Source of the DNA: Anatilimnocola aggregata
Lineage (GTDB): Bacteria; Planctomycetota; Planctomycetia; Pirellulales; Pirellulaceae
Length of the DNA stretch: 64,000 nucleotides
Direction: 5' to 3'
Assembly (NCBI RefSeq): GCF_007747655.1
Contig: NZ_CP036274.1
Location: 682,001 to 746,000 of the forward strand
The notes beneath the pieces are model-generated. The model was not told where the DNA came from. It searched no databases and worked only from the letters and a program-made list of their open reading frames with translations. Position numbers and translations under genes: made by a program. Shown piece by piece: positions 60,023 through 64,000 of this stretch. Within the stretch, counting starts at the first letter, position 1; each line of letters begins with the position of its first letter.

Positions 60023-60253
60023 ATGACCATCAACCTGGCTGATTTCGGCATCGATCGACTCAATCGTGACGAACGAATGGAACTAGCGATTGCCATCCTA
60101 AGATCGGTTGCCGAGTCACCGGACGTTCCAGTACTTTCGGACGCACTTAAGGCGGAACTGAATCGGCGAATGGACGCGTACGAACGTGATCCAGGCAAAG
60201 TGCTGGGTTGGGAGGACGTCCGGGCTGAAATCTATGCTTCGCTGCAAAAATGA
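60023..60253 (+). CDS. Antitoxin of the addiction-module component family
   Basis: ATG 60023 gives 76 residues, the length of the TIGR02574-type addiction-module component proteins. LNRDERMELAIAILRSVAE is the conserved N-terminal helix and LKAELNRRMDAYERDPGKVLGWEDV the C-terminal one. These antitoxins pair with ParE/RelE-fold toxins. Its stop overlaps the ATG of the toxin gene (ATGA), giving translational coupling that favours antitoxin made first. A longer in-frame extension upstream is not supported by family length. Confidence 0.88.
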   Translation: MTINLADFGIDRLNRDERMELAIAILRSVAESPDVPVLSDALKAELNRRMDAYERDPGKVLGWEDVRAEIYASLQK

Positions 60254-60549
60254 GCCGAAGTCTGGTTATCACTCTAGAGGCGAAGGATGATCTTCGCGCT
60301 GCTGCACGCTGGTACGAAGATCAGTCGGCAGGTCTCGGTTTTCGCTTCATGCAGGCGATCGACCATGCCTTGGATTTAATCGCCCTTCATCCCGAAATTC
60401 ACGCGATTGTTCACAGGGACGGACGGCTCGCAAAAGTTGAGCGATTTCCATATGCAATTTGCTATCGCCTTGAGAGATCCCGAATCCTTATTTTCTCAGT
60501 CACTCACACGTCGCGTGATCCGGCGTACTGGCAAGATCGGCTACCGTGA
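60250..60549 (+). CDS. ParE/RelE-superfamily toxin
   Basis: The 99-residue protein has the small RelE/ParE fold: AKDDLRAAARWYEDQSAGLGFRF is the helical hairpin, and HPEIHAIVHRDGRLAKVERFPYAICY the central strands. ILIFSVTHTSRDPAYW is the C-terminal strand with conserved His and Arg. RelE members cleave ribosome-bound mRNA, ParE members poison gyrase; which applies cannot be told by sequence alone. It forms a type II module with the overlapping antitoxin gene. It lies between pepA and an FAD oxidoreductase, unrelated to both. Confidence 0.88.
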   Translation: MSRSLVITLEAKDDLRAAARWYEDQSAGLGFRFMQAIDHALDLIALHPEIHAIVHRDGRLAKVERFPYAICYRLERSRILIFSVTHTSRDPAYWQDRLP

Positions 60550-60611
60550 TTCATCGCGCAGACAATCTGCCACAGAATTCCCCCCAAATACCACGCTGGG
60601 GCCTCGCGGAC

Positions 60612-60617
60612 TATAAT
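60612..60617 (+). promoter_or_regulatory. Candidate -10 element of the FAD oxidoreductase gene
   Basis: TATAAT lies 73 bp upstream of ATG 60690. No good -35 hexamer is found at normal spacing, so support is limited. Confidence 0.3.
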
Positions 60618-60689
60618 CGCTTGTTCGCATGCGGATCTTCCTGCTGAGTAACGAGTCCGCGCTGATTCTGCTTCCTCTCTGCGAACCGG

Positions 60690-62795
60690 ATGGTTGTTAT
60701 GAGTGCTTTCAGCTTGATTTTTCGCGGCTTATTCGCCGCTGTGCTGGTTCTGTCTTCGTTGCCGCTGACTGTGGCCGCTCCAGTGACTGGCTCGTACGAC
60801 GTCGTCGTCTACGGCGGTACTGCAGGGGGCGTGGCGGCCGCGGTGCAAGCTCGGCGGATGGGAAAAACCGCGGTCATTATCGAGCCCGGCAAGCACTTGG
60901 GCGGGTTGACGAGCGGCGGCCTGGGCGCGACCGATATCGGCAATAAAGCGGCCATTGGCGGCATCAGCCGCGAGTTCTATCAACATGTGCGCAAGCACTA
61001 CAACGATCCGGCAAACTGGACTCAAGAAGAACCCGAAAACTACAAGAGCGGTCGCGGCAGCGAAGGGGCGAAGGAAGATGCCATGTGGACCTTTGAGCCC
61101 AGCGTGGCTGAAAAGATCCTCCGCCAGATGTGCGCTGACGAGAAGGTCGAGATCATCTATGGCGAACGACTAAACCTGAAGGATGGCGTACAGAAGCAGG
61201 ATAAACAGATCGTTTCTATCCGCATGGAAAGTGGCAAGGTTTTCGCTGGCAAAATGTTTCTCGATGCCACCTACGAAGGCGATCTCTTCGCTCTGGTAGG
61301 CTGCTCGTATCATGTCGGCCGCGAAGCGAACGCCGTCTATGGCGAAACGCTCAATGGCGTGCAAACCAAAAATGCTCGCTCGCACCAGATGGTCCCCGGT
61401 GTCGATCCTTACGTGAAGAAAGGTGACAAGACCAGCGGTCTGTTGCCTGGCGTACATGGCGATTCACCGGGCGAAGAAGGTGCCGGCGACAAACGCGTGC
61501 AAGCCTATAACTTCCGCATGTGCTTAACCGACCGCGAGAACAACAAGATCCCATTCAGCAAGCCAGACGGTTACGACCCGGCCCGCTACGAACTACTGCT
61601 ACGAAACTTCGAAGCGGGCGAGACTCGCGCGCCGTGGGCACCAACGCTGATGCCGAATCGCAAGACCGATGTGAATAACAATCACGGTTTTGCCAGCGAC
61701 AACATCGGCATGAACTACGACTATCCCGAAGCCGACTATGCCAAGCGGGACGAGATCTTTAAGGACCATTTGCTCTATCAGCGTGGTCTGATGTGGACGC
61801 TGGTGAGCAACCCGCGCGTGCCGGAAAAGATTCGGAACGAAGTCAGCCGTTGGGGACTCTGCAAGGATGAATTCCCCGAGCACGATGGCTGGCCGCACCA
61901 AATGTACGTGCGCGAAGCCCGCCGCCTTATTAGCGACTACGTGATGACCCAGCACGATTGCCAGGGCCGCCGCGAATGCAGCGATTCCGTCGGTTTGGCT
62001 GCGTACACCATGGACTCACATAACGTCCAGCGTTACGTCGATGCCAACGGACAGGTCCGCAACGAGGGGGACGTGCAGGTAGGCGGATTCTCCCCCTATC
62101 CCATTTCGTACAAGTCAATCGTTGCCGCCGAAAAAGAGTGCAGCAACCTGCTCGTGCCGGTCAACCTGAGCAGTTCGCACATCGCCTTCGGCAGTATTCG
62201 GATGGAGCCTGTCTTCATGGTGCTAGGCCAGTCCGCTGCGACTGCGGCGTGCCAGGCCATCGATGACAACGTGACTGTGCAGAAGGTCGATTACAAAAAA
62301 CTGAGCGAACGACTTGCAGCCGACAAACAAGTGCTGGTTTGGACCGGTCCCAAGCGAGGTGCTCAAGGCGGGATCGATCCCAAGACCCTCAAGGGAATCG
62401 TCGTTGACGACAGCGCGGCGAAGACGACCGGCACTTGGGGCGTGAGCAATTCGACCAGCGGTTTTATCGGCACCCAGTATTTGCACGACGGCAACGAGCA
62501 GAAGGGGCAATTGAGCGCGCAGTTTCTGATCAACGTTGACAAGGCCGGCGAATACGACGTTCGCCTGGCTTATACCGCGTTCACCAACCGGGCAACGAAC
62601 GTTCCCGTCACGATCAAAGCCGGCGATGTTGAAAGGGAAGTGACGGTCAATCAACGGAATAAGCCGGCCATCGACGGTATGTTTGTTTCCCTCGGCAAGT
62701 TCAAGGCCGACAAAGAGATCGTCGTCACCATTTCCACCAAGGGAACCGACGGCCACGTGATTGCCGATGCTGTACAGGCTGTGTTGGTAGAGTAA
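60690..62795 (+). CDS. Exported FAD-dependent oxidoreductase with golvesin-like C-terminal domain
   Basis: ATG 60690 or 60699 gives about 700 residues with a Sec signal (to about residue 29). DVVVYGGTAGGVAAAVQARRM is the FAD Rossmann loop, with EPGKHLGGLTSGGLGATD directly after, as in the planctomycete FAD-dependent oxidoreductase family (FAD_oxidored). FGSIRMEPVFMVLGQSAATAA is its C-terminal signature. Residues about 570-700 form a beta-sandwich like the golvesin/xanthan-lyase C-terminal domain. The role is probably oxidation of a sugar or glycan in the periplasm, but this is inference. It is followed by a large inverted repeat and an aldehyde dehydrogenase gene. Confidence 0.85.
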   Translation: MVVMSAFSLIFRGLFAAVLVLSSLPLTVAAPVTGSYDVVVYGGTAGGVAAAVQARRMGKTAVIIEPGKHLGGLTSGGLGATDIGNKAAIGGISREFYQHVRKHYNDPANWTQEEPENYKSGRGSEGAKEDAMWTFEPSVAEKILRQMCADEKVEIIYGERLNLKDGVQKQDKQIVSIRMESGKVFAGKMFLDATYEGDLFALVGCSYHVGREANAVYGETLNGVQTKNARSHQMVPGVDPYVKKGDKTSGLLPGVHGDSPGEEGAGDKRVQAYNFRMCLTDRENNKIPFSKPDGYDPARYELLLRNFEAGETRAPWAPTLMPNRKTDVNNNHGFASDNIGMNYDYPEADYAKRDEIFKDHLLYQRGLMWTLVSNPRVPEKIRNEVSRWGLCKDEFPEHDGWPHQMYVREARRLISDYVMTQHDCQGRRECSDSVGLAAYTMDSHNVQRYVDANGQVRNEGDVQVGGFSPYPISYKSIVAAEKECSNLLVPVNLSSSHIAFGSIRMEPVFMVLGQSAATAACQAIDDNVTVQKVDYKKLSERLAADKQVLVWTGPKRGAQGGIDPKTLKGIVVDDSAAKTTGTWGVSNSTSGFIGTQYLHDGNEQKGQLSAQFLINVDKAGEYDVRLAYTAFTNRATNVPVTIKAGDVEREVTVNQRNKPAIDGMFVSLGKFKADKEIVVTISTKGTDGHVIADAVQAVLVE

Positions 62796-62808
62796 AGCTG
62801 AAATAGCC

Positions 62809-62871
62809 GTAGCTGAATTCGCCAGAATTCAGATGATTGCAACTCGACTGAATTCTGGCGAATTCAGCTAC
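62809..62871. repeat. 24-bp perfect inverted repeat with nested palindromes, family C copy 2
   Basis: The arm at 62809-62832 is the exact reverse complement of 62848-62871, with a 15-nt loop. Each arm itself contains CTGAATTC and GAATTCAG as a smaller palindrome, so GAATTC occurs four times. The terminal GTAGCTGAA/TTCAGCTAC ends and following TTTG are shared with 30910-30937. It begins 14 bp after the oxidoreductase stop and ends 17 bp before the aldehyde dehydrogenase start. Confidence 0.9.
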
Positions 62872-62888
62872 TTTGAATACTTCGAACT

Positions 62889-64000
62889 ATGTCCCTGCAA
62901 CCTGTTCTCATTGCTGGCGAGTGGCGCGCGTCGAACTCAAGCAGTTCTTTCCAAGCGGAGAATCCTGCCACGCAGGAAAAACTGCCGGCCGAGTTTCCCA
63001 TCAGCAGTTGGGCCGATTGCGATGCCGCGCTCGCGGCTGCGACGAGCGCGGCTGCGGAGTTGCGAGCGCTTCCCGCCGAACGGATCGCGGAATTCCTCGA
63101 AGCATTTGCCCGGCGAATCGAAGCTCGCAAGGACGAGTTCGTCAAACTGGCGAATCAAGAGAGCGCGCTACCGGCGTCACCAAGACTGGCCGATAACGAG
63201 TTCCCACGTACTACCGGGCAACTTCGTCAAGCTGCGGCGGCCGCTCGCGACGGCAGTTGGTCGATGCCGACCATCGACGCAGCGAATAACATTCGCTCGG
63301 TCCTCGCGCCAATTGGCCCGGTGCTTGTCTTTGGTCCCAACAATTTTCCCTTTGCGTTCAACAGCGCAGCGGGCGGGGACTTTGCAGCGGCGATTGCCGC
63401 CGGCAATCCGGTAATTGCCAAGGCCAATACTTCGCATCCCGGCACTTCGCAATTGTTTGCCGAGGAAGCTCTGGCGGCGTTAAAAGAAACCAAGTTGCCG
63501 CTGGCGACAGTGCAACTTATCTATCGCACCAGCCATGCGGATGGCGAGAAGCTGGTCGCCGATCATCGCGTGGGGGCCATCGGATATACCGGCAGCCGCC
63601 ATGCAGGACTGAAGTTGAAAGCTGCTGCCGATGCCACGGGCAAGCCGTTTTATGCTGAACTGTCGAGCGTGAATCCGGTTGTGATCTTGCCAGGCGCGCT
63701 GGCCGAGAAAGCCGAAGAATTGGCAGCGACCTTCACGACTAGTTGTTTGATGGGCGTCGGGCAGTTCTGCACGAATCCGGGCCTGATCGTACTGCTCGAA
63801 GGCTCGCTGTCCGAGACGTTTATCACCGATGTGACCTCCCGCTTTCAAGCGGCTCCGGTCGGCACGCTCCTCTCGTCGGGCGTTGCCACTTCGCTCACCA
63901 AGGCGATTGCGGCGCTACAAGATGCCGGAGCAAAGCTGCTCGTCGGCGGCACCACTGGCGGCGGCAAGGGACATAGCTTTGCGAATACGCTGCTCCGCGT
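62889..64000 (+). CDS. NADP-dependent aldehyde dehydrogenase, truncated by the window edge
   Basis: ATG 62889 opens a frame that stays open to the end (at least 370 codons). It is an aldehyde dehydrogenase of the alpha-ketoglutaric semialdehyde type: WRASNSSSSFQAENPATQE at the N-terminus, GPVLVFGPNNFPFAFN (the Asn in the active site), AELSSVNPVVI (catalytic Glu region) and GVGQFCTNPG with the catalytic Cys. Such enzymes finish the oxidation of pentoses and hydroxyproline to alpha-ketoglutarate. No ribosome binding site is obvious; the gene directly follows a large hairpin. About 130-150 C-terminal residues lie outside the window. Confidence 0.9.
   Translation, partial: MSLQPVLIAGEWRASNSSSSFQAENPATQEKLPAEFPISSWADCDAALAAATSAAAELRALPAERIAEFLEAFARRIEARKDEFVKLANQESALPASPRLADNEFPRTTGQLRQAAAAARDGSWSMPTIDAANNIRSVLAPIGPVLVFGPNNFPFAFNSAAGGDFAAAIAAGNPVIAKANTSHPGTSQLFAEEALAALKETKLPLATVQLIYRTSHADGEKLVADHRVGAIGYTGSRHAGLKLKAAADATGKPFYAELSSVNPVVILPGALAEKAEELAATFTTSCLMGVGQFCTNPGLIVLLEGSLSETFITDVTSRFQAAPVGTLLSSGVATSLTKAIAALQDAGAKLLVGGTTGGGKGHSFANTLLR

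Noticed and set aside
1-64000. Search for tRNA, rRNA, tmRNA and RNase P RNA
   Set aside because: I looked for cloverleaf T-loop patterns, tmRNA ends and RNase P conserved blocks in the intergenic regions on both strands and found nothing convincing by eye.

Overview
The window looks like a piece of a planctomycete chromosome, most likely order Pirellulales. It is GC-rich, gene-dense and has many solitary genes and short tandem groups on both strands. Typical planctomycete families are present: a DUF1552 Tat-exported protein, a formylglycine sulfatase, several Gfo/Idh/MocA oxidoreductases, a CehA-like protein, a TMEM43 homologue, a NPYASP-type membrane protein, a DUF6924 protein, an FAD-dependent oxidoreductase with a golvesin-like C-terminus, and a DUF11 surface protein. 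I saw no rRNA, tRNA, transposase, prophage or CRISPR array. The assignment to Pirellulales is inference.

Layout. 1-11.3 kb holds a truncated S51 peptidase, an M50 site-2 protease, a sugar phosphate isomerase, a Gfo/Idh/MocA oxidoreductase, a DUF454 protein, folC, a small lipoprotein, a small basic protein and an outer-membrane barrel. 11.3-12.1 kb has no conventional gene but carries a strong intrinsic terminator and a possible micro-ORF on the minus strand. 12.1-17.8 kb is an ABC-2 export operon plus a BtuF-like binding protein. 17.8-32.4 kb carries an L,D-transpeptidase, a CehA-like protein, a DUF1552 protein, an RNase E/G, pgsA, a HisA-like protein, an NhaD-type antiporter and the TMEM43 protein.

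34.9-40.2 kb is the most interesting part. Six minus-strand genes encode a complete bacterial ubiquitin-like conjugation system, in transcription order: ubiquitin-like modifier, E2, JAB/JAMM isopeptidase, E1, membrane-anchored coiled-coil JAB protein, and a second E2-fold protein in which the catalytic cysteine is asparagine. Both E2-fold proteins end in paired acidic-hydrophobic motifs resembling SUMO-interacting motifs. A perfect 16-bp palindrome lies upstream of the first gene, and related pyrimidine-rich leaders abut the start codons of two genes in the group. A DUF11 membrane protein follows downstream.

40.4-64 kb holds a parallel beta-helix protein, an SDR, small membrane proteins, a GDSL hydrolase, an NDP-sugar-epimerase-like protein, a YiiX-like protein, an isopropylmalate-dehydrogenase-type enzyme, a thioredoxin, a phosphonatase homologue lacking the Schiff-base lysine, an OleC-type ligase, a sulfatase, a LarA-like protein, leucyl aminopeptidase, a ParE-type toxin-antitoxin pair, an FAD oxidoreductase and a truncated aldehyde dehydrogenase. 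A 1.3-kb AT-richer intergenic region (52.0-53.4 kb) is full of repeats and DnaA-box-like sites.

At least five families of short dispersed palindromic or mosaic repeats occur between genes. In one family the element itself supplies the stop codons of flanking genes.
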